Assembly (NCBI RefSeq): GCF_003046475.1
Contig: NZ_PZZZ01000004.1
Location: 285,195 to 349,194 of the forward strand
DNA: 64,000 bases
From: Mycoplana dimorpha
GTDB lineage: Bacteria > Pseudomonadota > Alphaproteobacteria > Rhizobiales > Rhizobiaceae
Direction of reading: 5' to 3'
In this document: positions 1 to 8,193 of the stretch, in pieces
How the letters are laid out: each line of letters opens with the position of its first letter
Position numbering within the stretch: the first letter of the stretch is position 1
Program-made: the position numbers and the translations under genes
The notes under the pieces: model-generated
What the model was told of the DNA's origin: nothing
Database searches by the model: none
The model's input: the letters and a program-made list of their open reading frames with translations, nothing else

Positions 1-314
1 CCGGCGACATCTTCGGCGGCTGGGTGATGTCGCAGATGGACCTTGCCGCCGGCATCCGCGCCGCCGAGCGGGCGCGCGGCCGCGTCGTCACCCGCGCGGT
101 GAAGGAGATGGCCTTCGAACTGCCGGTGCGGATCGGCGACACGATCAACGTCTACACCGAACTGACCGGCGTCGGCCGCAGCTCGATCACGCTTTTGGTC
201 GAGGCCTGGGCCCGGCGCTACCTGACCGGCGAGCTCGACAAGGTGGCGGCAGCCACGTTCATCATGGTCGCGCTCGACCACGACGGCCACCCGACCGCCG
301 TGCCGGCCGAGTAG
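1..314 (+). CDS. acyl-CoA thioesterase, hotdog fold (5' truncated)
   Basis: Only the C-terminal part is in the window, read in the frame that includes position 3; the start lies upstream. The visible protein begins GDIFGGWVMSQMD, the conserved segment of YciA-type acyl-CoA thioesterases that carries the catalytic Asp and the hotdog helix, and continues with a Lys-rich strand and a VYTELTGVGRSS strand typical of the fold. The family hydrolyses acyl-CoA thioesters in the cytoplasm. The stop is TAG at 312-314. Substrate range cannot be told from this fragment. Confidence 0.8.
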   Translation, partial: GDIFGGWVMSQMDLAAGIRAAERARGRVVTRAVKEMAFELPVRIGDTINVYTELTGVGRSSITLLVEAWARRYLTGELDKVAAATFIMVALDHDGHPTAVPAE

Positions 315-359
315 CGCAAGCCACGACCTCGGCAAGCGGCACCGGACGAACCGCACCGT

Positions 360-1529
360 TCAACCGCGCAAAAAGCTCGCGGACCTGTCGAGCGCCAGCC
401 CCGGGAAGATATCCCTACCGAGGTCGCGCGCCGCAATGGCGAACTGCTGGTAGAGCATCGCCGCCGCCAGCTGGCGCAGGTCCGTGGTCGGCGCAAGGTC
501 GCGCCCGTCCAGCAGGCTGCCCTCGGCAAGCCCCGGCCAGGCCCCGTGCACCTTGCCGCCGGCGACCGCCCCGCCGGCGATGACCGCAACCCCGCCCGTC
601 CCGTGGTCGGTGCCGCCCGAGCCGTTTTCCTGCGCGGTGCGGCCAAACTCGGTGATCGCCAGGATCGCCGTCCGGCGCCACGCCTCCGGGGCAAGGAGGG
701 CTTTCAGGGTGAGGATCGCCGCGCAGAGATCGGCCACCGGCCGTTCGAACGTCTTGTCCTGGCCGATATGCGTGTCCCAGCCGGTGATGGAGAAACTGGC
801 GATGCGATATTCGCCGTTGAGCATTCCGGCGGCGAGCCTCGCCACGTCGGCCACCCCCGCGCCCCGTTTCTCGCCCTTGAAGATGCCGTCGGAGAACAGG
901 TCGGTCTCCATCGCCTCGCTCAGGGCTGCGGCGAACAGCGGGTCGTGGCGATAGAGCCGGACGAAGGCGGCCTGCTCGTCCTCCGCCAGTTGCAGGTCGG
1001 CGCGGGTCGTCCAGACGTCGACGGGATTGGGGCCCGACAGGATCAGTTCGGAGGTGGTGTTGACGTCGATCGCTTTCCGCCCGGCGCTGCGGGGGATGGC
1101 GGCGATCGCCCGGTTCAGCCAGCCGGTCCGCTCTTCCTGCACCGCCGCGCCGCCGCTTTCGAGCATGTCCTGCCCGTCGAAATGGCTCCGGCCCGAGCGA
1201 TAGGGTGTGGAGACGGCATGGACGAAACCGAGTTCGCCCGACCGCCACAGCGGCATCAGCGCCTGCGCGGACGGATGCAGGCCGAAGAAGCCGTCGAGAT
1301 CGACCAGCCCCTGTTCCGCCGAGAGCGCCAGCTTCGGCCGCAGGGCGCGCAGGGCCGGATCGCCGTGCGGCTGCACCAGCGCCAGCCCGTCCATCGCGCC
1401 GCGCAGCACGATCGTCACCAGCCTCCTGTCGCCCGGCAGCGCCGCAAAGCTGACCGGCGTCACCAGCGGCGCTGCGGCCACGCAGCAGGCGCCGGCAAGC
1501 AGGGTACGGCGGCTGAATTCGGTCGTCAT
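360..1529 (-). CDS. DUF1501 family exported protein with twin-arginine signal
   Basis: A 389-residue protein of the DUF1501 family (sulfatase-like/alkaline-phosphatase-superfamily fold by family knowledge; activity unknown). I start it at the ATG at 1529 because GGAGAGGAGACG sits just upstream and the N-terminus MTTEFSRRTLLAG is then a twin-arginine signal peptide with an AAPLVTPVSFA cleavage region. Motifs seen include LRGAMDGL near the N-terminus, a GRSHFDGQ segment and an EFGRT segment near the C-terminus. It lies downstream of the DUF1800 gene on the same strand, the usual pairing for these two families. The tat genes are elsewhere in this window (38.4-40.3 kb), so export by Tat is feasible. 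A longer upstream extension in the same frame has no signal-like sequence and was not used. Confidence 0.85.
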   Translation of the reverse strand: MTTEFSRRTLLAGACCVAAAPLVTPVSFAALPGDRRLVTIVLRGAMDGLALVQPHGDPALRALRPKLALSAEQGLVDLDGFFGLHPSAQALMPLWRSGELGFVHAVSTPYRSGRSHFDGQDMLESGGAAVQEERTGWLNRAIAAIPRSAGRKAIDVNTTSELILSGPNPVDVWTTRADLQLAEDEQAAFVRLYRHDPLFAAALSEAMETDLFSDGIFKGEKRGAGVADVARLAAGMLNGEYRIASFSITGWDTHIGQDKTFERPVADLCAAILTLKALLAPEAWRRTAILAITEFGRTAQENGSGGTDHGTGGVAVIAGGAVAGGKVHGAWPGLAEGSLLDGRDLAPTTDLRQLAAAMLYQQFAIAARDLGRDIFPGLALDRSASFLRG

Positions 1530-1683
1530 CGTCTCCTCTCCCCCGGCGCGCGAGCCCTGAATCTCCGGAACGCGCCCCGGTTCGCCTACGCACCGGGCGC
1601 CCGGCCGAGCCCCGCCGCTTCCGCTCGGCACCTCGTTCAGCACCTGTCAGCACCCCGGGCCAGCACCCGGGCAGCAGGTCGGC

Positions 1684-3354
1684 CTAGCGCCGGTTGAACT
1701 CCGGCGAGCCCAGCAGCAGCGCAAGCCCCGCCTGCCGGCTCGGCGCCCGTGTCACCACCTCGATCGTGTCGTCGCGGGCCGCATCGGCCAGCACGGTCCC
1801 GAGCAGTGCACGCGGGTCCTGGTCACCGCCGAAGCGCGCCACCAGCCGATGGCTCCAGCCGATCCGCTGCGTCAGCTGGCTGGCGGTGATCCAGGCCGAC
1901 AGGCCTTCGTCCCAGCCGGCCGGGCTCGGCGGCCGCCACAGCGGTTGCCCGAGCGCCTGCAGGGCGGCGACCGAAAACGGGTTGGCCCGGATCGGCACGC
2001 GCCCGTCCTCGGTCGGCGCCATGACCGCGCCGGCGCCGCCGGCTACCGTCATCGGCGGTGCCGCCATGTTGACGGCTCCGGGGACCGTCTGGGGATCCGC
2101 CATTCCGCTGCCGCTTCCGGCCGTTATCGGCGGCGCGATCTCTCCGGCCCTGTCGGCCTCGCCTGGCGGAGTTTCCGCCATCTGTGCCGGATCGGTCTCC
2201 ATTGCCGGTGCTCCTGCGGAATTCGCCGGCAGCGGCGCCAGCGCCTCGGTCGGCACGTCCAGCGCCCGCAGGCTGGCGACGACGAAATCGAGCGGCTGCC
2301 GCGCCTTCTGCCCCGCCTGCTCCCAGCTGCGCGGATGCTCCAGCATCGTCCGATACACCGAAAGCAGGTTGCCGTCGCTCGCCGTCCAGGTCGCCACCAT
2401 CGCCTCCACCACCTCGGGAGGCGGGTCATCGGCGATGAAATGGACGACCAGCTTGCGGCAGATGTGGCGGCGGGTCGCCTCCATGCCGGAAAGGTCGGCG
2501 AGCAGCGCCGTCACGTCCCCGTACCGGCGCTCCGGCCCGCCGTAGTCCCGGCCGAGCACGCGGTGGACGCCCGGCTCCGCCCGGTTTTCGCGGAAGGTCG
2601 TTTCGAATGCCCAGGAATTGTAGTCCAGTCCGGTCAGCACCAGGGCGGCGGCGCGCACGTCCTGCTGGCTGTAGCCGCTGCCCGCCCCCATCGTGTGCAG
2701 CTCGATCAGCTCGCGAGCGAGGTTCTCGTTCAGTCCACGGCCCCGGTCCAGTCCGACCGGCGAGTCCGGCCCGATCGACTGGGACTGGTCGAGATAGGCG
2801 AGCATCGCCGGATGCAGCACGGCCGCCTGCAGCAACGGCGTGAACGACCCGGCGAGATTCGGCCGCAGCGCCTCGGCCTCGTAGAGCCCGACGAGCAGCC
2901 GCATGTTGGGATTCTTCGCGGCGCTGACGGCGAAATGATTGAACCAGAACGAGGCCAGCCGCTCGAAGAAGCCGTTCGGCGACGCGGCGGCGTGCTGCAC
3001 CTTCAGGTGCTGGTCGCGCAGGAAGGCGGCCGCCAGCCCGATCTGCACCGGATTGACCGGTCGGTCCCCGACGAGACGAACGGTACCGTCGCGGCGCGCC
3101 TGCCGCTGCGCCTCCGACAAGGCGCGAAACTGCGCAAAGCTGGCCCGGCGTCCGGCAATGCCGTCATAGGGAAACGGGCAGGCCTCCGCGACGCCGCGTC
3201 GCACCTGCGCGATCAGCGCCGCGGCATCCGCCGCCGGCGCCTCGCCGGGCCGCACGCCGTAGCCGAAGCGATGCGCGGCAATCGTTGCGAGCGTGCTCGC
3301 AGCGGATTCCGCGGGCGTGCCGGACGCTGCGATCGCTGCGGATGACATGCCCAT
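1684..3354 (-). CDS. DUF1800 domain protein
   Basis: A 556-residue DUF1800 protein, usually encoded with a DUF1501 partner, as here (154 bp gap). The N-terminal part (HRFGYGVRPGE) and the segments GFFERLASFWFNHFAVS, ARELIELHTMGAGSGYSQQDV and the CRKLVVHFIADDPP region are characteristic of the family. A Pro/Ala/Gly-rich linker at about residues 375-440 interrupts the domain. The ATG at 3354 is preceded by GAGGGAGC; a second ATG two codons later is an alternative. No clear signal peptide is visible. The biochemical role of DUF1800 proteins is not established, so none is assigned. Confidence 0.85.
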   Translation of the reverse strand: MGMSSAAIAASGTPAESAASTLATIAAHRFGYGVRPGEAPAADAAALIAQVRRGVAEACPFPYDGIAGRRASFAQFRALSEAQRQARRDGTVRLVGDRPVNPVQIGLAAAFLRDQHLKVQHAAASPNGFFERLASFWFNHFAVSAAKNPNMRLLVGLYEAEALRPNLAGSFTPLLQAAVLHPAMLAYLDQSQSIGPDSPVGLDRGRGLNENLARELIELHTMGAGSGYSQQDVRAAALVLTGLDYNSWAFETTFRENRAEPGVHRVLGRDYGGPERRYGDVTALLADLSGMEATRRHICRKLVVHFIADDPPPEVVEAMVATWTASDGNLLSVYRTMLEHPRSWEQAGQKARQPLDFVVASLRALDVPTEALAPLPANSAGAPAMETDPAQMAETPPGEADRAGEIAPPITAGSGSGMADPQTVPGAVNMAAPPMTVAGGAGAVMAPTEDGRVPIRANPFSVAALQALGQPLWRPPSPAGWDEGLSAWITASQLTQRIGWSHRLVARFGGDQDPRALLGTVLADAARDDTIEVVTRAPSRQAGLALLLGSPEFNRR

Positions 3355-3437
3355 GCTCCCTCATGGTGCTGCCATCCTCATAGCGTCGGAAAGCGACTAA
3401 TTTGCGTGCCGCGCCGGCCATCTTGCCCTGACGAGCG

Positions 3438-3791
3438 TCATCCCTTGAAGACGAAGGCGGCGCCGGCGGCGATCAGCGCGAAGCCGACCAGGTGGTTCCA
3501 GGTCAGGCTCTCCTTCAGCCAGAACACCGAGAAGCCGGCGAAGATCACCAGCGTGATCACCTCCTGGATCGTCTTCAGCTGCGCCGCCGAATAGACCTGG
3601 TGGCCGATCCGGTTCGCCGGCACCGCCAGGCAGTACTCGAAGAAGGCGATCGCCCAGCTGGCCAGCACCACCACAAAGAGCGGCGCCGCCTTGACCTTGA
3701 GATGGCCGTACCAGGCGAAGGTCATGAAGACATTGGAGAGGCAGAGCAGGACGATCGGCCAGACGGCCGTGGGGTTCAATGCGAAAGGCAT
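3438..3791 (-). CDS. DUF486 (DMT-like) small membrane protein
   Basis: A 117-residue integral membrane protein with four hydrophobic segments, matching the length and pattern of DUF486, a branch of the drug/metabolite transporter superfamily. Recognisable family features are WPIVLLCLSNVFMTFAWYGH near the start, the central EYCLAVPANRIGH and SAAQLKTIQEVITL motifs, and the closing FVFKG. Family function is unknown; transport is inferred from the superfamily only. It stands alone between the DUF1800 gene and the divergent uvrB. Confidence 0.85.
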   Translation of the reverse strand: MPFALNPTAVWPIVLLCLSNVFMTFAWYGHLKVKAAPLFVVVLASWAIAFFEYCLAVPANRIGHQVYSAAQLKTIQEVITLVIFAGFSVFWLKESLTWNHLVGFALIAAGAAFVFKG

Positions 3792-4227
3792 GGGAGCATC
3801 CGTGTCGGTTGGCGCTGTCCGTCAAAGGTCTGCACCTTCTTATCCGATCAAGCAACTCCGCTGCGTGTCGATTTAGCGATTGCCGTCACGCCCTTCTGCT
3901 GCCTCGCAGCCGCTGAACGGCAATAACGCAGGCGTCTTTTCGTAGCTGGAACCCTCGATGTTTAGAACCAAGCCGTCGGCTTCCACTGCTACACGCCGCA
4001 GTTCGTCTGCGCGGTTCCGCCGTCGCTGCTCGGCACCATCTGCTTCTTCGGACCGTTCCAGGGGGTCGTCGTGCCCTAGGCGATCAACAGACGCAGGCCG
4101 ATTGTTTGGATCAGCCCTTATCAAGCTGCCGAACCGCCTCGCGGCGTGGCTTGTCGCCGGCCAATTCGTTTCCCTTTTGTACCCGTTGCCCCTTCCCTTT
4201 CGACCGGACTCTGTCCATATTCCCCCC
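3792..4227. other. intergenic region upstream of uvrB, no gene supported
   Basis: This 436-bp stretch separates the divergent DUF486 gene and uvrB. Positions 3966-4079 (+) can be read as a short open frame rich in Cys, Phe and Pro ending in TAG, but it has no start codon or ribosome site, so at most it is a gene remnant. I could not identify an SOS box with confidence. Confidence 0.4.
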
Positions 4228-7200
4228 ATGGCCAGATCACCGAAGAAAACCCCGTCCTCGAACCGCGGCTTCGAGGAAGCCCCGCAGTCCGACTTCGAGG
4301 GCGCGCCCTATTCCGGCAGCGTCGCCGACTGGGTGCGTGAGCTCGAGGCCGACGCCGAGGCCTCGGCGATCGAGAGCCAGCGCGACATCGCCTCGAAGGC
4401 CGGCAAGCACCGCAAGAAGGTCGAGAATGCCGCCCGCCAGCATGCGGAGAAGGCGGAAGCGGCGGCCAGAGCGAAGCGCAGCGGCCAGGCGGCCGCCGCC
4501 GGCCGTCCGGCGCGCTCCCGCGACGCCGCAGGCGCGCAAGAAGGAGATTGGGCGGAGGCCAGCCCGAAGGGCGGTGCGGCCGTCAGCGCCCAGAAGACCG
4601 CCCGCGGCGTGTCGATCGGCGCCTCCTCCGACCCGAAGACCCGCGCCAGAGCCGGCCTCAACCCGGTCGCCGGCCTCGACGTCAACCTCGAGGACGCCTC
4701 CTCGCTGAACGCCGGCTCGGCCGTCACCGCCACCGTCGATGCGCTGGCAAAACTGATCGAATCCGGCAACCCCCTGCACAAGAACGGCGAGATCTGGACG
4801 CCGCACCGCCCGCCCCGGCCGGAAAAGTCGGAGGGCGGCATTCCAATCCGCATGGTCTCCGACTACGAGCCGGCCGGCGACCAGCCGACCGCGATCGCCG
4901 ACCTCGTCGAGGGCCTCAACAGCGGCGAGCGCAGCCAGGTGCTGCTCGGCGTCACCGGCTCGGGAAAAACCTTCACCATGGCCAAGGTGATCGAGGCGAC
5001 GCAGCGCCCGGCGCTGATCCTGGCGCCGAACAAGACGCTCGCCGCCCAGCTCTATTCCGAGTTCAAGAATTTTTTCCCCGACAACGCCGTCGAGTACTTC
5101 GTCTCCTACTACGACTACTACCAGCCCGAGGCCTATGTGCCGCGCTCGGACACCTATATCGAGAAGGATTCGTCGATCAACGAGCAGATCGACCGCATGC
5201 GCCACGCCGCCACGCGCGCCATCCTCGAGCGCGACGACTGCATCATCGTCGCCTCGGTCTCCTGCATCTACGGTATCGGCTCGGTCGAGACCTATACCGC
5301 CATGACCTTCCAGATGACGGTCGGCGACCGGCTCGACCAGCGCCAGCTCTTGGCCGACCTCGTCGCCCAGCAGTACAAGCGCCAGGACATCAACTTCGTC
5401 CGCGGCTCGTTCAGGGTCCGCGGCGACACCATCGAGATCTTCCCGGCCCACCTGGAAGACGCGGCCTGGCGCATCTCGATGTTCGGCGACGAGATCGACG
5501 CGATCACCGAGTTCGACCCGCTGACCGGCCAGAAGACCGGCGACCTGAAGAGCGTAAAAATCTACGCCAACTCGCACTATGTCACCCCGCGCCCGACGCT
5601 GAACGCCGCCATCAAGTCGATCAAGGAGGAGCTGAAATTCCGCCTCGAGGAGCTGGAGAAGGCCGGCCGCCTGCTGGAGGCGCAGCGCCTCGAGCAGCGC
5701 ACCCGCTACGATCTTGAGATGCTGGAGGCGACCGGCTCCTGCGCCGGCATCGAGAACTATTCGCGCTACCTCACCGGCCGCAAGCCCGGCGAGCCGCCGC
5801 CGACGATGTTCGAATACATCCCCGACAACGCGCTGGTGTTCATCGACGAGAGCCACGTCACCATCCCGCAGATCGGCGGCATGTACCGCGGCGACTTCCG
5901 CCGCAAGGCGACGCTGGCCGAATACGGCTTCCGCCTGCCCTCCTGCATGGACAACCGCCCGCTGCGCTTCGAGGAATGGGACGCGATGCGCCCCGACACG
6001 ATCGCCGTCTCCGCCACCCCCGGCGCCTGGGAGATGGAGCAGGCCGGCGGCGTCTTCGCCGAGCAGGTGATCCGCCCGACCGGCCTGATCGACCCGCCCG
6101 TCGAGGTCCGCTCCGCCAAGACCCAGGTCGACGACGTCCTTGGCGAAATCCGCGACACCACGCAGCGCGGCTACCGCACCCTCGTCACCGTGCTGACCAA
6201 GCGCATGGCCGAGGACCTCACCGAATACCTGCACGAGCAGGGTATTCGCGTGCGCTACATGCACAGTGATATCGACACGCTGGAGCGCATCGAGATTATT
6301 CGCGATCTGCGGCTCGGCGCCTTCGACGTCCTCGTCGGCATCAACCTGTTGCGCGAGGGCCTCGACATTCCCGAATGCGGCTTCGTCGCCATCCTCGACG
6401 CCGACAAGGAAGGGTTTTTGCGCTCCGAAACCTCGCTGATCCAGACGATCGGGCGCGCCGCCCGCAACGTCGACGGCAAGGTGATCCTCTATGCCGACCA
6501 GGTCACCGGCTCGATGCAGCGCGCCATGGAGGAGACAAGCCGCCGCCGCGAGAAGCAGATGGTCTACAATGCCGAGCACGGCATCACGCCGGAATCGGTG
6601 AAGGCAAAGATCTCCGACATCCTCGACAGCGTCTACGAGCGCGACCACGTCCGCGCCGACATTTCCGGCGTCGGCGGCAAGGGCTTTGCCGAGGAAGGCC
6701 ACCTCGTCGGCAACAACCTGCAGGCCCATCTCGACGCCCTGGAAAAGGCCATGCGCGACGCCGCCGCCGACCTCGACTTCGAAAAGGCCGCCCGCATCCG
6801 CGACGAGATCAAGCGCCTCAAGGCCGCCGAGCTTGCCGTCCTGGACGACCCGATGGCGCGGCAAGAGGCGCGGAGCGCCGAAGGCTCAGGCCGGAGGCAG
6901 ACGGCAGCGGCTGGCACGACCGGCTCCCTCCCCCTTGTGGGGAGGGTTGGGGAGGGGCAAGCCCCGGGCAAAACCCCTCCCGGCCCTTCGGGCCACCCTC
7001 CCCACAAGGGGGAGGGAACGGGCGGCCGCTCGCTCTTCCAGAAACCCTCGCTCGGCAACATGGGCCCGGGCACCGACACGGAGATCCCCGCCGCCCAGTC
7101 GCTGTTCCGCAAGAACACCCTGGACGAAATGACCGTCGGCCGCACCGAAAAGCCGGTGACGGGAAAACTCCCGGAAAAGCCCGTCGTCCGCGGCAAGATC

Positions 7201-7281
7201 GGCGCCGGCTCCTACGAGGACCCGGCCGAGCAGGCGCGCAAGGCCAAGACGAAGGGCAAAACGGGGCGGCCGGGACGGTAG
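4228..7281 (+). CDS. uvrB: excinuclease ABC subunit UvrB, with N-terminal extension and in-frame palindromic insert
   Basis: UvrB loads onto damaged DNA with UvrA and then recruits UvrC for incision. I use the ATG at 4228 (1,017 residues); the open frame reaches further up but is not UvrB-like. Residues 1-204 are an Ala/Lys-rich low-complexity extension absent from the enterobacterial protein. The conserved core starts near 205 ([13 protein letters not shown]), with Walker A GVTGSGKT at 241-248, the beta-hairpin region [12 protein letters not shown] near 294, the DESH helicase box at 540-543, helicase motifs V-VI ([19 protein letters not shown]) and a UVR motif near 835-870. Codons 900-930 are exactly a 93-bp palindromic element (see repeat). 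The tail [17 protein letters not shown] is duplicated at 8054-8154. Core identity is certain; the role of both extensions is unknown. Confidence 0.97.
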   Translation: MARSPKKTPSSNRGFEEAPQSDFEGAPYSGSVADWVRELEADAEASAIESQRDIASKAGKHRKKVENAARQHAEKAEAAARAKRSGQAAAAGRPARSRDAAGAQEGDWAEASPKGGAAVSAQKTARGVSIGASSDPKTRARAGLNPVAGLDVNLEDASSLNAGSAVTATVDALAKLIESGNPLHKNGEIWTPHRPPRPEKSEGGIPIRMVSDYEPAGDQPTAIADLVEGLNSGERSQVLLGVTGSGKTFTMAKVIEATQRPALILAPNKTLAAQLYSEFKNFFPDNAVEYFVSYYDYYQPEAYVPRSDTYIEKDSSINEQIDRMRHAATRAILERDDCIIVASVSCIYGIGSVETYTAMTFQMTVGDRLDQRQLLADLVAQQYKRQDINFVRGSFRVRGDTIEIFPAHLEDAAWRISMFGDEIDAITEFDPLTGQKTGDLKSVKIYANSHYVTPRPTLNAAIKSIKEELKFRLEELEKAGRLLEAQRLEQRTRYDLEMLEATGSCAGIENYSRYLTGRKPGEPPPTMFEYIPDNALVFIDESHVTIPQIGGMYRGDFRRKATLAEYGFRLPSCMDNRPLRFEEWDAMRPDTIAVSATPGAWEMEQAGGVFAEQVIRPTGLIDPPVEVRSAKTQVDDVLGEIRDTTQRGYRTLVTVLTKRMAEDLTEYLHEQGIRVRYMHSDIDTLERIEIIRDLRLGAFDVLVGINLLREGLDIPECGFVAILDADKEGFLRSETSLIQTIGRAARNVDGKVILYADQVTGSMQRAMEETSRRREKQMVYNAEHGITPESVKAKISDILDSVYERDHVRADISGVGGKGFAEEGHLVGNNLQAHLDALEKAMRDAAADLDFEKAARIRDEIKRLKAAELAVLDDPMARQEARSAEGSGRRQTAAAGTTGSLPLVGRVGEGQAPGKTPPGPSGHPPHKGEGTGGRSLFQKPSLGNMGPGTDTEIPAAQSLFRKNTLDEMTVGRTEKPVTGKLPEKPVVRGKIGAGSYEDPAEQARKAKTKGKTGRPGR
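6925..7017 (+). repeat. 93-bp palindromic element inserted in frame in uvrB
   Basis: The element has perfect 23-bp terminal inverted repeats at 6925-6947 and 6995-7017; the left one opens TCCCTCCCCCTTGTGGGGAG. Its length is exactly 31 codons, so uvrB stays open through it. It encodes a Gly/Pro-rich peptide ([11 protein letters not shown] ... HPPHKGEG). A half copy of the same family lies in dusA at 11998-12036. Confidence 0.9.
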
Positions 7282-7316
7282 CCCTTGGGGCGCACTCACC
7301 GGTCCGCACCTCCTTC

Positions 7317-7447
7317 GTCATGCCGGACTTGATCCGGCATCCAGCCGCGATGTCCATCGCGCGGGAGACTCCTTTCTATAATTGCCCAGGGCTTCATTCA
7401 CGGCGCGGACGCGCCGTGGCTGGATGCCGGATCAAGTCCGGCATGAC
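7317..7447. repeat. long palindromic element, copy 1 (upstream of GIY-YIG gene)
   Basis: A 131-bp element whose ends (7317-7344 and 7420-7447) are identical 28-bp sequences in inverted orientation, beginning GTCATGCCGGACTTGATCCG. Each end is itself a palindrome around CCGGAYNNGATCCGG. Inside are a GCGATGTCCATCGCGC palindrome and a second small palindrome, GGCGCGGACGCGCC. Transcribed, it would fold into one long stem. It starts 35 bp after the uvrB stop. Confidence 0.9.
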
Positions 7448-7512
7448 GGTGAGATCTCAATCCGCCGCAACTCCAGCTTGCCATCCTGCGCGTTCACCCG
7501 CATCCTCCCGCC

Positions 7513-7803
7513 ATGAAGGGCTACGTCTACATCCTCGCCTCGCAACGCAACGGCACGCTCTACACCGGCGTGACCACCGATCTGCCGCGCCGCCTCTACG
7601 AGCACCAGAACGACCTGACGCCCGGTTTCACCAGTCGCTACGGCGTCAAGACGCTGGTCTGGTTCGAGGAACACGACCTCGTCACCGACGCCATCGCCCG
7701 CGAAAAGGCCATCAAGAACTGGCCACGCAAATGGAAGCTCGACCTGATCGAAGCCGCCAATCCCGACTGGGCCGACATCGCCCACCACCTGCACGGCCTC
7801 TGA
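7513..7803 (+). CDS. GIY-YIG nuclease domain protein (UPF0213/COG2827 type)
   Basis: A 96-residue single-domain protein of the small GIY-YIG family. The two signature strands read YVYILAS and LYTGVTTDL (the GIY and YIG positions being VYI and YTG), followed by the conserved Arg of RRLYEHQN and the Glu in AREKAIKNWPRKWK, which correspond to the catalytic Arg and metal-binding Glu of the fold. Family members are predicted or known DNA endonucleases; the target here is unknown. The gene sits between two 131-142 bp palindromic elements and two copies of the uvrB 3' end, an arrangement suggesting that the block moved as a unit. No good Shine-Dalgarno precedes the ATG, which was chosen because the domain starts directly after it. 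Confidence 0.88.
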   Translation: MKGYVYILASQRNGTLYTGVTTDLPRRLYEHQNDLTPGFTSRYGVKTLVWFEEHDLVTDAIAREKAIKNWPRKWKLDLIEAANPDWADIAHHLHGL

Positions 7804-7849
7804 TCCGGCCTACGCCGGCTCGCCGACCCGACAGGCCGCCCCTCCTCCC

Positions 7850-7877
7850 GTCATGCCGGACCTGATCCGGGAGCCAG
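7850..7877. repeat. solitary half of the palindromic element
   Basis: This is a 28-bp arm, GTCATGCCGGACCTGATCCG followed by GGAGCCAG, differing slightly from the arms of the complete elements. It lies 46 bp after the GIY-YIG stop and 23 bp before complete copy 2. It looks like a decayed or partial copy. Confidence 0.75.
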
Positions 7878-7900
7878 CCACCGCGTGCCCCTCCACCACC

Positions 7901-8042
7901 GTCATGCCGGACCTGATCCGGCATCCAGCGCGCGATGTCCATCGCGCAGAAGACACATTCCAGTGCGCCAACTCAATTTGCCATGAAGTCGTTCACGGCG
8001 CAGACGCGCCGTGCCTGGATGCCGGATCAAGTCCGGCATGAC
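7901..8042. repeat. long palindromic element, copy 2 (downstream of GIY-YIG gene)
   Basis: A 142-bp element with inverted 28-bp ends at 7901-7928 and 8015-8042 that differ at one position. It shares the internal GCGATGTCCATCGCGC and GGCGCAGACGCGCC palindromes with copy 1, so the two are the same family; the sequence between them has diverged. Its right end provides an ATG that is in frame with the duplicated uvrB tail. Confidence 0.88.
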
Positions 8043-8053
8043 GGAGAATTTGA

Positions 8054-8154
8054 CCGTCGTCCGCGGCAAGGTCGGCGTCGGCTCCTACGAGGACCCGGCC
8101 GAGCAGGGGCGCAAGGAAAAGACGAAGGGCAAGACGGGGCGGCCCGGGCGGTGA
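8054..8154 (+). pseudogene. duplicated 3' end of uvrB
   Basis: This 101-bp stretch matches the last 101 bp of uvrB (7181-7281) without gaps and with about nine in ten bases identical, ending at its own stop (TGA instead of TAG). It encodes the same tail, [18 protein letters not shown]. An ATG at 8038, inside palindromic copy 2, opens a 38-codon frame into it, but there is no ribosome site and I treat it as a fragment. The level of divergence suggests an old duplication or a tail brought in from a related strain. Confidence 0.85.
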
Positions 8155-8193
8155 ACTGTGTCGTATGTTCACCGCCCAATACTTAATTCGAGC

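Noticed and set aside
4237-6864. 875-codon open frame antisense to uvrB
   Set aside because: It covers the conserved UvrB core on the other strand; long antisense frames are expected at this GC content.
7317-8042. Palindromic elements as simple transcription terminators
   Set aside because: They are over 130 bp with composite internal symmetry and no T-tracts, and recur as a family; a repeat element explains them better.
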